A stretch of DNA of 64,000 bases from Sediminivirga luteola (GTDB lineage: Bacteria; Actinomycetota; Actinomycetes; Actinomycetales; Brevibacteriaceae). The stretch covers positions 1-64,000 of the forward strand of contig NZ_BMFY01000007.1 of NCBI RefSeq assembly GCF_014639315.1, read 5' to 3'. A model generated the notes under the pieces. The model did not search any database. It saw nothing but the letters and a program-made list of their open reading frames with translations, and was not told where the DNA came from. Of the stretch, positions 32,866-41,705 are shown one piece after another. Numbering within the stretch: position 1 is the stretch's first letter; the number at the start of each line of letters is the position of its first letter. Both the position numbers and the translations under genes were made by a program.

Positions 32866-33633
32866 TTAGGTTCGCGGTGCCGGTGTCAGCAGAGCGAACT
32901 GTGCTCCAGCGGGGTCGGCCAGCACGGCGACGCGTCCGGCTGGGATGTCGCTGGGTTCGGCGACGAGGGTCGCTCCGAGCCGTAGCGCGTTCGTCAGGAC
33001 TTGGTCGGTGCCGATGGCTGGGTCGACGGTGAAGTAGACGCGCCAGTGCGCCGGACCACCGTCGTGGGCAACGATCTGGTGGCGTCCGGCCACGGGTGCC
33101 TGATGTCCGGTCGGCGTCCAGACTGCGTAGTCGTAGGTGTCTGCGTTTCCGATCTGTGTCGAGCCGAGTCCGACGAGCCGAGCGTAGAAGTCGTCGGCGA
33201 CGCTGCCTCTAGGGGTCAGAAGCTCGGCCCACGCGAACGCGCCGGGGGTGTGACTGGCGAAGCGCCAGCCCGGTCGCGGCTGCCAGAGGCCGGTGATCGC
33301 GCCCGTGGGATCAGCGATGAGTGCGACTTCTCCCTGGCCGGGGACGTCTACGGGACCGTACAGAATGCGGGCATCGCTTTCGGCTGTGTGCCTCGTGGCG
33401 CGGGCGATGTCGTTCGTGGTCAGGTAGACCGTCCACGCTGCGGGCTGGTCGCCGTCTGTTTGGCGGAGCCCCGCGATCACGGCGCCGTCGAGCGTGCGAG
33501 AGTAGCGGTAGCCGGCCGGCGCCTTGTCCTCGATGCGCCTGCCGAACAGTTCGACGTAGAACTGGGCGGCTGCATCGGAGTCGGGGGTTTGGAGGTCGAT
33601 GAGGTTCGGGACACCGGCGGTGGTCTCGGTCAT
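32866..33633 (-). CDS. VOC family protein with two glyoxalase-type domains
   Basis: 255 residues from ATG 33631-33633. Two tandem VOC domains (about 9-118 and 133-250): PNLIDLQTPDSDAAAQFYVELFG and AWAELLTPRGSVADDFYARLVG open each. This Cfp30B-like layout is common in Actinomycetota. Members bind metal or small electrophiles; substrate unknown here. It is the last gene of a four-gene operon with 4-base overlaps under a TetR regulator, so it probably acts with the NmrA-like enzyme on a xenobiotic or stress metabolite. Confidence 0.82.
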   Translation of the reverse strand: MTETTAGVPNLIDLQTPDSDAAAQFYVELFGRRIEDKAPAGYRYSRTLDGAVIAGLRQTDGDQPAAWTVYLTTNDIARATRHTAESDARILYGPVDVPGQGEVALIADPTGAITGLWQPRPGWRFASHTPGAFAWAELLTPRGSVADDFYARLVGLGSTQIGNADTYDYAVWTPTGHQAPVAGRHQIVAHDGGPAHWRVYFTVDPAIGTDQVLTNALRLGATLVAEPSDIPAGRVAVLADPAGAQFALLTPAPRT

Positions 33634-34217
33634 GGGGCGGGCCTTTCGGGACTGGTAGCTGACAGGTAGGCCCGGCCGCGGGCGGAGAGTTCGTAGCCGG
33701 TGGGCAGGCTGCGGGTCAGGCCGTGCTCTTTGAGGGTGCGGATGCGGCGTTTGAGGGAGTCCTTGCCGAGCGGCAGTCCATCGACGAGCTGCCCGGCGGT
33801 GATGCCCGGCTGGCCTGCGATCCGGTTCAGCGTGGTGCGTGCCCACGGGGTGCGGGCGTCGAGGCGGTCCAGCAGGGCGTCGATGTCGGCGATATCGGAG
33901 GGCGAGAGCACTGCGTTCTCCGCGAGCGCTTCTCGGGCATCGGAGCCGACCCACGCCACAGCGATCCGCCACAGCGGGATGCTGTCGTCCCCGCGGAAGG
34001 TGGTGAGCAGCTCCTCGAGGGTGGCGTAGCCGGCGTCCCGCGCGGCAGTGGCGTCGAGCTGTTCGGGGTCGGCTCGGTCGATCGCCTCGATGCGCACGAT
34101 GCCGGCCACGGTGCGGAACGTCGATCCGGGTGTCACGCGAGGCGTCGTCCAGCGGCGATAAGCGATAGCGACCTTCCCGGTGGCGACATCGTGGGCGATC
34201 CGGTTGGTGAGGATCAT
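33630..34217 (-). CDS. ASCH-like domain protein with C-terminal winged-helix segment
   Basis: 195 residues from ATG 34215-34217. The N-terminal 110 residues (ILTNRIAHDVATGKVAIAYRRW, TFRTVAGIVRIEAI) resemble an ASCH/PUA-type beta barrel expected to bind RNA or a nucleotide. Residues about 125-190 look like a winged helix (GQPGITAGQLVDGLPLGKDSLKRRIRTLKEHGL). Both junctions are 4-base overlaps with VOC and NmrA genes. Role within the operon unclear; a translation or transcription modulator is possible. Confidence 0.75.
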   Translation of the reverse strand: MILTNRIAHDVATGKVAIAYRRWTTPRVTPGSTFRTVAGIVRIEAIDRADPEQLDATAARDAGYATLEELLTTFRGDDSIPLWRIAVAWVGSDAREALAENAVLSPSDIADIDALLDRLDARTPWARTTLNRIAGQPGITAGQLVDGLPLGKDSLKRRIRTLKEHGLTRSLPTGYELSARGRAYLSATSPERPAP

Positions 34218-35041
34218 CGGGCTGCCCTGACGAACTCGGTGACCGGTCGTGGTGCGCGACCCAGAACCTCGGCGGTGTCGGGAAGCACGGGCGCGGCATG
34301 GCCGGCGTCGATCGTCGCGAACAGGCTGGTGAGGGTGTTGACGTAGTCGGGGTGCCACCCCAGGTCGAGCGCTGCGCGGCGAAACTCCTCCTCCGAGACC
34401 GGCTGATACTGCTCGATCGGAATCGTGGAGTCTCGACAGGCGGCGGCGAGGTCGGTGAAGGTCAGGCTCTGTGGTCCGGTCAGTGCGTACTCGCGGCCGT
34501 CGTGATCGCCGAGGAGGGCTTCGACGGCGACGGCGGCGATGTCGCGGGTGTCGATGAAGCTGACCGCGGCATCGCTGGTCGGCAGGCGCAGCAAGCCGTC
34601 GTGTGCGTCGGCGAGGGCGCGCAAGGGGCCGTCGGTCAGGTTCTGGAAGAACCAGTTCGGCCGCAGGATCGTCCAGGCCAGGTCACTGCGTTGCAGGTGC
34701 AGTTCAACGGCGCGCTGCTCGACATCGGCCGGAGCGTATTCCATGCCCAGGGCGGTCATCAGCACCACGCGCTCGGCACCTCGGCGCTGGGCGAGGTCGA
34801 GGAACTCGACCACCGCTGTCCCCAGCCCGGTGACCGAGCGGTGGCCGTCGTCGCCTCCGGGGACGATCAGGAAGACCCGGTCCACGCCCTCCAGTGCCGC
34901 CGGCCACGTTGCTGGGTCGCTCCAGTCCAGCGGGATGGCGCTGCGGCGGGACGCTGCCCGCACGTCGACGTCCCGAGATTGAAGCTGTGCCAGCGCTTCG
35001 CGGCCGACTTTCCCGCTGGAGGCGGTGACCAGGGCCGTCAT
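34214..35041 (-). CDS. NmrA-like NAD(P)-binding oxidoreductase/regulator
   Basis: 275 residues from ATG 35039-35041. Rossmann start TALVTASSGKVGREAL (degenerate G-x2-G-x2-G), ERVVLMTALGMEYAP, the SDLAWTILRPNWFFQN signature of NmrA/HSCARG and quinone reductase 2-like proteins, and FIDTRDIAAVAVEALLGD. These enzymes reduce quinones or sense NAD(P) redox state. Coupled by overlap to tetR upstream and the ASCH gene downstream. Confidence 0.85.
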   Translation of the reverse strand: MTALVTASSGKVGREALAQLQSRDVDVRAASRRSAIPLDWSDPATWPAALEGVDRVFLIVPGGDDGHRSVTGLGTAVVEFLDLAQRRGAERVVLMTALGMEYAPADVEQRAVELHLQRSDLAWTILRPNWFFQNLTDGPLRALADAHDGLLRLPTSDAAVSFIDTRDIAAVAVEALLGDHDGREYALTGPQSLTFTDLAAACRDSTIPIEQYQPVSEEEFRRAALDLGWHPDYVNTLTSLFATIDAGHAAPVLPDTAEVLGRAPRPVTEFVRAAR

Positions 35042-35655
35042 GGGTTGGTCCCGAGGACGAAGGCGAGCTGGGCGAGCACCACATCGCGGTAGTCCAGATC
35101 GGCCGAGGCTCGGTGCCCTAGCACGAGGGGGTAGAGCAGGCCGTCCATTGTCGCGACCACCACGTCCACGATCGCGGTGACCGCGAACCGGGGAGAGAAC
35201 GAGCCAGACTCCACCCCACGCTCCATCGCGTCTAAGAACGGTTGTCGGTACTGTTCGGCCAACGCGGCGGCGTGGGCGCGCAGCTCGGCATCGTGAGCGG
35301 CGGCGGTCCAGAACTCCATCAGCATCCGCCACGTCGGCACCGGCGTGGACAAGCCGCGGTCGACCAGCGCGACCAACTGCTGCCACGGGTCCTCGAACCC
35401 TGCGGCCAGCTCGGCCAAGGCCTCGACCTCGCCCGAGGTCGCACCTTGAAGTGCCTCGATGAGCATGTCCTCACGGGACCCGAAGTAGCCCTGCAATGTC
35501 GACACCGCGACACCCGACGCCTGCGACACGTCGGCGAACCGGGTCGCGGCATACCCACGCTCGGACAACACCTCCACGACCTGCTCCAGCACCTGTGCTC
35601 GTCTGGTCCCGCCAGCACGCCGCGTCCGCGTCAACCTATTCTCGCTCATGCTCAT
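35038..35655 (-). CDS. TetR family transcriptional regulator
   Basis: 205 residues; starts at 35655 or at the second ATG six bases on. N-terminal TetR HTH at about 18-62 (VLEQVVEVLSERGYAATRFADVSQASGVAVSTLQGYFGSREDML), then a helical ligand domain of TetR_C type. The start codons lie inside a perfect 42-bp inverted repeat (35644-35685), the evident operator, so it represses itself and the NmrA-ASCH-VOC genes fused behind it. Confidence 0.9.
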   Translation of the reverse strand: MSMSENRLTRTRRAGGTRRAQVLEQVVEVLSERGYAATRFADVSQASGVAVSTLQGYFGSREDMLIEALQGATSGEVEALAELAAGFEDPWQQLVALVDRGLSTPVPTWRMLMEFWTAAAHDAELRAHAAALAEQYRQPFLDAMERGVESGSFSPRFAVTAIVDVVVATMDGLLYPLVLGHRASADLDYRDVVLAQLAFVLGTNP

Positions 35656-35685
35656 ACCGTATCACCATACGGTATGAGCATGAGC
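35644..35685. promoter_or_regulatory. TetR operator: perfect inverted repeat with 19-bp arms
   Basis: Arm 35644-35662 GCTCATGCTCATACCGTAT, spacer CACC, arm 35667-35685 complementary. The core ATACGGTAT/ATACCGTAT is a typical TetR-type half site. The operator covers the tetR start codons. Confidence 0.8.
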
Positions 35686-35692
35686 GGTCCTG

Positions 35693-36586
35693 CTATCGGC
35701 CGTTGGCTCGGAGGATCGCCACCGCCGAGACGGTGGCATAGCCGCGCCATTCGAGGGCTGCGGCCTCGGAGTAGCTGGTGAAGTCCACGATCCACCCACC
35801 ATCGCTCTGCTGCCCGTTCTCCAGACGATCCAGGTCAGCGACGACTGCGGCCTCGTCGACAAGGCTGCGGACCGGACGTCCCGGCTCGGGCGCGAAATCG
35901 AGGAGATGGAGCGTCTCACCTGCGGCCCCTCCTTCGACCGGGATCGCACCGTCAGCAGGCACGTATTTGCCAAGGCGCTGCAGGAATTCGTGGGCTTCGG
36001 GGTGGCTGTCAGCGGCCGCATCAAGGAGCTGAAGGGCGAACGACAGGACGTAGGCGAAAGGCTTCTCGTCCATCTGGTCAATCGCGTCGAAGCAGTAGCG
36101 GGTGACCCGTGCCAGCCAGGGATGCTCGCGCGCTTTCTGAGTGTCGCGGGCGAGGCGATGAGCCTGGGCGGCGACGCCGGCAGTGATCTGCAACGACGAC
36201 TCCTCCGGGTCGGACTCGACCCAGAAGGGAGCGCAGGCCGCGGGGTTGGCGATCGGCAGTGCGAACGGGAGGCCGCCGTCGGGAAGAGTCACGGAGTCGA
36301 GCCAGTCGAACAGTTGGGTCGTCGCCGATGTCGTCTCCGCACCAGCGTCACCGATCGCCTCCAGCGCGTGAAGGGCACCGGCTGGTTGGCTCTCGGGCGC
36401 GCGAAGATCGGGCTCGATGCCCCAGCTGTAGCCGCCGTCACCGTTGCGGTAGCCGTCGACCGCAGCCAGCACCGCGGCACGATCGGTCGCGGTCGTCCCT
36501 CCGGTGAGCAGGGCAAAGCGTCGTCGATCCAGTACGCGTCCGTGGGCTGCCAGGAACGATGCCGCTCGCCCGATGTCGTAACTCAT
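35693..36586 (-). CDS. Prenyltransferase/squalene-cyclase-fold protein
   Basis: 297 residues from ATG 36584-36586. Alpha-toroid repeats are visible: AAVDGYRNGDGGYSWGIEPDL near the N-terminus and ENGQQSDGGWIVDF near the C-terminus, the G-x-GG-(Y/W) QW-like motifs of terpene cyclases, prenyltransferases and related binding proteins. The DXDD catalytic motif of cyclases is absent, so a non-cyclase role is likely. Lone gene upstream of tetR; function unknown. Confidence 0.75.
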   Translation of the reverse strand: MSYDIGRAASFLAAHGRVLDRRRFALLTGGTTATDRAAVLAAVDGYRNGDGGYSWGIEPDLRAPESQPAGALHALEAIGDAGAETTSATTQLFDWLDSVTLPDGGLPFALPIANPAACAPFWVESDPEESSLQITAGVAAQAHRLARDTQKAREHPWLARVTRYCFDAIDQMDEKPFAYVLSFALQLLDAAADSHPEAHEFLQRLGKYVPADGAIPVEGGAAGETLHLLDFAPEPGRPVRSLVDEAAVVADLDRLENGQQSDGGWIVDFTSYSEAAALEWRGYATVSAVAILRANGR

Positions 36587-36681
36587 GCTTCCCACGGTGT
36601 CACGGGGGATGCGCTGTGGTCTTGGACGAATCGGTCAGCCCTGAGGATGCTGCCAAACACGGTGGTCGCTTGCAGCGGTCC

Positions 36682-37365
36682 TTATGCGGCGAGCGCGCCG
36701 GGAGTGGTTCCGGCCAGACGTTGGGCGTCGCGGTTCAGGTGGGATTGATCGACATATCCGGCCATCGTGGCGGCCTCGGCGAGCGGGGTGCCCGATCGGG
36801 CCAGGTGGAGAGCGTACTGAAAACGGTGGATCGCGGTGAGCGTCTTCGGGCCGTACCCGAACAGCTTGTCGCTGACGCGACGCAGGGTGCGTTCCGAGAG
36901 ACCGTGACGGTATGCCATGTCCGTCACGCTGAGGCCCGCCCTTGCGGTCTTGTCCAACGACTCGGCGAGTCGAAGCGCAGACGCTTCGGGCGCGGCCTTC
37001 TCCCAACGCGTGACAAGAAGGCGCTCCAGCGCCGCCGCGGGATCAGCGTGGGCGCTCTCCGTCACCATGTTCGGCACCGTGATCAGCTCACTCAGATCGA
37101 ACCGCTGATCGGTCAGCTCGTGTGCGGGAATGCCCATCAGAACATGCGCGGCGCCCGGTGGCAGCCTCAACCCCCACGTCACCCCGCCGGTCTCGGACGA
37201 CGAGATCATGGCGGTGGTGTCCGCGCCGGCGAACAAGAAGCGACCCTCGGACCACATGAGGTCCATGACTCCATCAGGCAGAATGCGTAGATCGCCGGGC
37301 TCGGCCTCGACTCGCCACAGCAACGCCCCGGTGCGGGGGCCACGCCGAGCTGTATAGCTGCCCAT
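36682..37365 (-). CDS. AraC-type regulator with DUF6597-like sensor domain
   Basis: 227 residues from ATG 37363-37365. The N-terminal part (GSYTARRGPRTG, RILPDGVMDLMWSEG, LRLPPGAAHVLMGIPAHEL) matches the DUF6597 sensor; the C-terminal HTH region (about 135-225) has LSVTDMAYRHGLSERTLRRV and PLAEAATMAGYVDQSHLNRDAQ. A third, distinct AraC-family protein in the window. It may regulate the prenyltransferase-fold gene 95 bp downstream. Confidence 0.82.
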   Translation of the reverse strand: MGSYTARRGPRTGALLWRVEAEPGDLRILPDGVMDLMWSEGRFLFAGADTTAMISSSETGGVTWGLRLPPGAAHVLMGIPAHELTDQRFDLSELITVPNMVTESAHADPAAALERLLVTRWEKAAPEASALRLAESLDKTARAGLSVTDMAYRHGLSERTLRRVSDKLFGYGPKTLTAIHRFQYALHLARSGTPLAEAATMAGYVDQSHLNRDAQRLAGTTPGALAA

Positions 37366-37410
37366 TGTCCGCACCTCCCCGCGTAGACAAGATTCTACCG
37401 TCGGCCATAG

Positions 37411-37887
37411 TCAGGAGTCGGTCTCAGTCGAGTTCGCGAGAACTGGCATCGGGCCACTGCGGACGAAGCGGAACCGCGGGGTGCTGTCGTTGACTCGGGT
37501 CGCGACGTCCGAGTCGTAGGCGGCAAGAGAGCCGTCTGCGGTGACGACGTGCTGGCCGTAGCGGGCGCCGACGGCGATGAGGATGGTGCCCTCGATGTCG
37601 GCCGCTGGCCAGCGGACGGGGTTGAGATGTCCGGCCACGTCGAGGAAGCCTCCTTCGGCGACTTTCGGGATCGCGCGGATGTAGCCGGAGGCATAGCAGG
37701 CCCCACCAGCTTCGACGACAAGGCGCTGGCTGATGATCCCGGAGACGATGAGCCTGCCGCCGGTGCGGACGTGGACGCCGCCGTAGGCGGCACCCAGGAG
37801 CCGGGTGGGTCCGCTGACGCGCAGGAGCGTCCGTTGGTCGTCGTAGAAGACCACCTCGTCGCCGCTGTCATGGACGCGCTCCGTCAT
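37411..37887 (-). CDS. Hypothetical beta-rich protein downstream of the relaxase
   Basis: 158 residues from ATG 37885-37887. Alternating short strands with Gly turns (GGVHVRTGGRLIVSGIISQRLVVEAGG, GGFLDVAGHLN, IEGTILIAVGARYG) suggest a single-stranded beta-helix like bactofilin or polymer-forming proteins. It starts 32 bp after the relaxase stop and is probably co-transcribed with it. No known partner role. Confidence 0.6.
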   Translation of the reverse strand: MTERVHDSGDEVVFYDDQRTLLRVSGPTRLLGAAYGGVHVRTGGRLIVSGIISQRLVVEAGGACYASGYIRAIPKVAEGGFLDVAGHLNPVRWPAADIEGTILIAVGARYGQHVVTADGSLAAYDSDVATRVNDSTPRFRFVRSGPMPVLANSTETDS

Positions 37888-37919
37888 GCTTCTTCACGCT
37901 AGCCCGTCTGGCCGGACGT

Positions 37920-40900
37920 TCACAGGCGGCGGCTCTGGTCGACCCGCTGCGCGTCCCTGCGCGGGATGGGCTGGGCGGAACGCTCGGCGGCGGACTGGGC
38001 GCGGCGCAGCGCGGCAGACGCTGCCCGGTACTCGTCCGACTGTTGCGCTCTGGTGATGTCCTTCGGGTTGCCCAGCGGCGCCGGCCCGATGATGTCGTAG
38101 CGGTGCCGGTACAAGGCGATGGTCGTGGCGGCGGTGAGCCAGGCATTGCGAGCGCGCAGGTTCGCGCTGGGACGCCCAATGTGCGCGGTCCAGTCCTCCC
38201 CCGCATTGATCGCATGGTGGAGAGCCTGTTGGGCGGCGGCCTCGATGAGGGCGGCTCGTTCGTTGAGTGCGGCTCGCATGTCGTTCGGGATCGGTTCGGC
38301 GGGAGTCGCGATGAGCCCGGCTGCCCGTCGCGCCCGTGTGCTCCGACCTTCCGGCAAGCGCGTCGTGGCCTGGTCGATACTCGTGGCGAGTTGGGCCGCG
38401 GGGTCGGTTGGGTCTTCGCCGGGAGTGAGGGACGGGGCCAGGGCGGTCAGGATCGCGGTGACGTCGTGGCCGGCAGCTTCGTGGCGGGCGAGTGCGCCTT
38501 CGAGGTGGTCGTAGTAGGGGCTGGTGAACACGTCATCGGCGACGTCCTCGGGGAACGGTGCGACATCGAGCAGTGCCGCCCACCGGTCGACTTGGGCTTC
38601 GCGGGCCAGGACGTCGTACTCGTCCAGCAGCGTGGACAAGGAGGCGTGACGGTCGGCCTCGAGCTTGAGTGTCTCGGTCGCCGACAACTCGGCGTCGCTG
38701 CGCGCGAGCACACGTGCCAGTTGCTCGGTCACGGTCGCGGTGTCGGGCTGGTCGAGGTGGGGTTCGACCTCGTGCGGGTCGGGCTGGACGACGTAGGCGT
38801 GATTGCTCTCGCGTCCTCGGGTGAGGGCGACGTAGAGCAGCTCCCGCGACGCCTTCTCAGGATCGATGAGTGCATGGGCGGTGTCCACGGTCGAGCCCTG
38901 AGCCCGGTGAACCGTCGAGGCGTAGCCAAGCTCCAAGTCCTCGCGCACGTATCCGGCAGGCAGCACGAGCGCCTTCCCGCGCGGAATGTCACCTTTGCCG
39001 AGCCGACGCACGGCGCAGGAGCCGTCGTCGTAGCGGTAGGTGATCTGCCAGCGGTCACCGTTCTTCACCCACGATCGCCCGGTGCTCAGGCGCCGGTCGT
39101 TGCGACGGGTGACAACGAGATCCCCAACGCCAGCGGCCGTCCCGTCGTGCAACCGCACGCCGTCGGCCTCGACGACGCCCGCCTCGATAAAGTCGGCGCG
39201 GGCGCGTTGGTTCAGCTCGGCCACCGTGTCGCCGTTGCCCGCGATCATCAACGTCGAGCGGCCCGCAGCCCGGTCTGCCCGCCAAGCGTCGTAGACGGCA
39301 TCGAGCATCGCGTCGAGTTCGCCGTCGTGAAGTCGTCCGTGCGTGTCGTAGGTCTCCAGGATACCCGCGTTCCCGTGGCGTAGACCGAGGCTGGCGCTCT
39401 TCTCCCACTCGTTCGCGAAGCGGCGCACGTCGGTCAGCTCGGGCACCTTGTGGCGGTGGCGCACGAGCATCCCGAACGCTCCCCCGGTCTCGATCGCCGA
39501 GAGCTGCGCCCAGTCACCGATGAGCAGGACCTTGGCGCCGACCTCAGCGGCGTGGGTGGTGATGCGGTCCAGGGCGAGGGTCCCGGCGAGCGAGGCTTCG
39601 TCGACGAGCACGAGCTGCCCGGGCTGGAGGTTCCACCGGTCGCGGTGGTGTTCGTAGAGGAACTTAGCCGTGTTCTCGGCCCGGACGCCGAGGGAGTCTC
39701 CGAGAACTTCGGCGGCGGCCGCGGACGGGGCCAGACCGATCACGGAGTCCTTGCCGTGCGCGGCCGTCCATGCCCGGTGCAGGGCGCGCAGCGCCGTGGT
39801 CTTCCCGGCCCCGGCAGGCCCAACGAGCAGATCGAGGGTGAGTCCGGAGCCTGCGATCACGGTGATCGCCGCCGCCTGGTCCGCCGCGAGCTGGACGCCC
39901 TTGATCTTGCGTGAGATGTGCCTGGCGAGCAGCCGTCCGGACAGCTGCGGCGCGTCCGCGGTCTGGGAGTGATGAAGGAGCCGGGTTTCGGCGTCCAGGA
40001 TGTCTTGGCTCGAGTACGCCACCTGATCGGCGGGCTGGAAGCGAGTCGAGCCGTCCATGCTCCGGTAGTGGTCGGGCACCGCGCGGTCATAGTCGGGTGT
40101 GAGCCGCAGGGATGCTTCCTCGGCGCGGGCGACGATCTGGTCGAGCACCGCCGTACGGTCGTCGGTCGTGGCGAACCGCACGCCCATGATCTGGCGCATC
40201 GCCTCGGCGTGCAGATTCCACCGTGTCCATGTCGCCCGCCGGTTGCCGACCTCCATCAGCACCACGGCCGCGATGTCTTGCACCTGTTCCAGGCCCACGT
40301 CGTCGGCGCGCAACCGCGCCTCCGTCGAGCCCTGCGCCAGGAGAAGTCCTGCCCAGGTCGTCGCGTCCTCACCCAGTACGACGGTTGCGCGCTCGCGCCA
40401 CTCGGCGGTCAGCTCGGCCAGGGAATGCAACTCCTTGTCCGGCCGCGTCTCCAAGGTCGCTTGCTGGCGCAGCCGCGCAATCGTCGCCGCCGAGGGCTGG
40501 CGTCCATGCTCGGCGACGTACTCGGCGATGAGCCGGTTCTTGACCTGCTCGATCCCATCGGCCCCGTCGCTGGTGCCGGTGGTGCGGCGGGAGAACTCTG
40601 CGATCAGCTCGGCGGGTACGCCCTCGATCTCCCAGCCAGTGTTGCGGTCCTTCCCGCGGTCCACCGGAGCCCAGGAGACACCGAGCAGGCGAGCGGTGTG
40701 ATCGGTGAGGAAGGCGTTGTACGACGCCGACATCGCGACCGTGGCGCGGTGCAGGGTGCGCGAATCCAGAGTGCGCCAACGTCCGTCTTCGCCCTGGACC
40801 TTATTCGAGACGACCACATGGGTGTGGAGCTGCGGGTCCGCCGCGCGGGAGTCGTAGTGATCGAACGCGCTGGCGATCACCCCGGCGACGGGCATCCGCG

Positions 40901-41495
40901 CGATCCCACCGCGCCCGACCCTGGTGGCCGCGACGCGCTCCTCCAGCATGGTCATCGTGTCGCGCAGCGCAGAGTGATGGGCCTGCGCAAGCAGCGCTTG
41001 CGTCCCGGCGTCGGCGACGCCCCACACTACGCTGAGCGACTTCGGCGGCGAGAACGTCAGATCGAAGCCTGCAACCGCGGTGCGCGGCTTCTTCGCAACC
41101 TCTTCCTCACGGATGCGCTCGATGGCTTCCTGCCGTTGCGCACCGGTCAGCGACGCATCCAGCCGCGCAACCCTCGCCGCAATCCGCTCCCGCGGGGGAA
41201 GCAGCCGCGGATACGGCGACCCGAGCTTCTTGCCGGTCACCGGATGCACGCCCTCGCCGAGCAGCCTGGCGAGGTGCTCCTCGGTCACCGTGTCGCCGTC
41301 CGCGAGCGCTGGACCCTGGCCGGTGTCGAGACTGGACAGGCCCGTGCCAAGCCACGTTCCTGGAGGACAGCCGGACTCGGTGTAGTACCGGGTCAGCGGA
41401 GTGCCCATGTCCCGGTCGCCGTCGCCCGCGGCGACTGACCTCAACAGGTATTCGTACCCGCGGCCCGACGACATCACGCGGATCGTCATCACCAC
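37920..41495 (-). CDS. MobF (TrwC/TraA-type) relaxase-helicase
   Basis: About 1190 residues from GTG 41495 (ATG 41489 also possible). The relaxase domain has a Tyr pair at 37-38 (RYYTESGC) as candidate nucleophile, GFDLTFSPPKSLS at 143-155, and the metal-binding His triad around DPQLHTHVVVSNKV (224-226). The C-terminal SF1B helicase has Walker A GPAGAGKTT near 560, VLVDEAS near 628, GDWAQLSA, and a C-terminal TVHRAQGSTVD motif. It nicks oriT and unwinds the transferred strand. It is the only relaxase in the window and is transcribed away from module 2. Its SD is buried in a 14-bp hairpin. Confidence 0.92.
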   Translation of the reverse strand: MVMTIRVMSSGRGYEYLLRSVAAGDGDRDMGTPLTRYYTESGCPPGTWLGTGLSSLDTGQGPALADGDTVTEEHLARLLGEGVHPVTGKKLGSPYPRLLPPRERIAARVARLDASLTGAQRQEAIERIREEEVAKKPRTAVAGFDLTFSPPKSLSVVWGVADAGTQALLAQAHHSALRDTMTMLEERVAATRVGRGGIARMPVAGVIASAFDHYDSRAADPQLHTHVVVSNKVQGEDGRWRTLDSRTLHRATVAMSASYNAFLTDHTARLLGVSWAPVDRGKDRNTGWEIEGVPAELIAEFSRRTTGTSDGADGIEQVKNRLIAEYVAEHGRQPSAATIARLRQQATLETRPDKELHSLAELTAEWRERATVVLGEDATTWAGLLLAQGSTEARLRADDVGLEQVQDIAAVVLMEVGNRRATWTRWNLHAEAMRQIMGVRFATTDDRTAVLDQIVARAEEASLRLTPDYDRAVPDHYRSMDGSTRFQPADQVAYSSQDILDAETRLLHHSQTADAPQLSGRLLARHISRKIKGVQLAADQAAAITVIAGSGLTLDLLVGPAGAGKTTALRALHRAWTAAHGKDSVIGLAPSAAAAEVLGDSLGVRAENTAKFLYEHHRDRWNLQPGQLVLVDEASLAGTLALDRITTHAAEVGAKVLLIGDWAQLSAIETGGAFGMLVRHRHKVPELTDVRRFANEWEKSASLGLRHGNAGILETYDTHGRLHDGELDAMLDAVYDAWRADRAAGRSTLMIAGNGDTVAELNQRARADFIEAGVVEADGVRLHDGTAAGVGDLVVTRRNDRRLSTGRSWVKNGDRWQITYRYDDGSCAVRRLGKGDIPRGKALVLPAGYVREDLELGYASTVHRAQGSTVDTAHALIDPEKASRELLYVALTRGRESNHAYVVQPDPHEVEPHLDQPDTATVTEQLARVLARSDAELSATETLKLEADRHASLSTLLDEYDVLAREAQVDRWAALLDVAPFPEDVADDVFTSPYYDHLEGALARHEAAGHDVTAILTALAPSLTPGEDPTDPAAQLATSIDQATTRLPEGRSTRARRAAGLIATPAEPIPNDMRAALNERAALIEAAAQQALHHAINAGEDWTAHIGRPSANLRARNAWLTAATTIALYRHRYDIIGPAPLGNPKDITRAQQSDEYRAASAALRRAQSAAERSAQPIPRRDAQRVDQSRRL

Positions 41496-41499
41496 GGCC

Positions 41500-41530
41500 G
41501 GCCCCTTCCGAGACGATCTCGGAAGGGGCC
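41500..41530 (-). promoter_or_regulatory. 14-bp hairpin occluding the relaxase ribosome-binding site
   Basis: GGCCCCTTCCGAGA (41500-41513) and its complement (41517-41530) with a 3-base loop. On the minus strand the second arm contains GGAAGGGG, the SD six bases before GTG 41495, so folding should block translation of the relaxase. Confidence 0.6.
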
Positions 41531-41541
41531 GCCTCAGCGGT

Positions 41542-41552
41542 CAGGTGCGCCC
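41542..41552 (-). promoter_or_regulatory. Leader motif GGGCGCACCTG (minus strand) upstream of the relaxase
   Basis: Same motif as upstream of module genes, here oriented toward the relaxase start 47 bases away. Confidence 0.45.
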
Positions 41553-41625
41553 CGCGCGCCCGCTCTGCACCCTTGGTGCCAACCGTGTGGAGGAAATCTA
41601 CGGGCCTCTGATCAAGCCAGCTGAG

Positions 41626-41647
41626 CGGACCACCGTCAGGTGGTCCG
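41626..41647. repeat. 9-bp hairpin CGGACCACC-GTCA-GGTGGTCCG
   Basis: Perfect inverted repeat with a 4-base loop in the relaxase leader, 59 bases from the end of the SWIM-like gene. It could be its terminator or part of oriT. Confidence 0.5.
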
Positions 41648-41705
41648 AAGAGTTCAGCGATGCGTCAGCAAGCAACGCTATGTACTAGCCGGCGCTGGCC
41701 CTCGC

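Larger units (their letters stand above)
41496..41705. other. Intergenic region upstream of the relaxase, oriT candidate
   Basis: 210 bp without a gene. It holds two perfect hairpins (41500-41530 and 41626-41647) and a copy of the leader motif on the minus strand (41542-41552). MobF oriT regions commonly lie next to the relaxase gene and contain inverted repeats, which makes this the best oriT candidate in the window. No nic-site sequence could be recognised. Confidence 0.4.

Noticed and set aside
39918-41438. 506-codon plus-strand frame opposite the relaxase
   Set aside because: Shadow of the relaxase gene; no motif.
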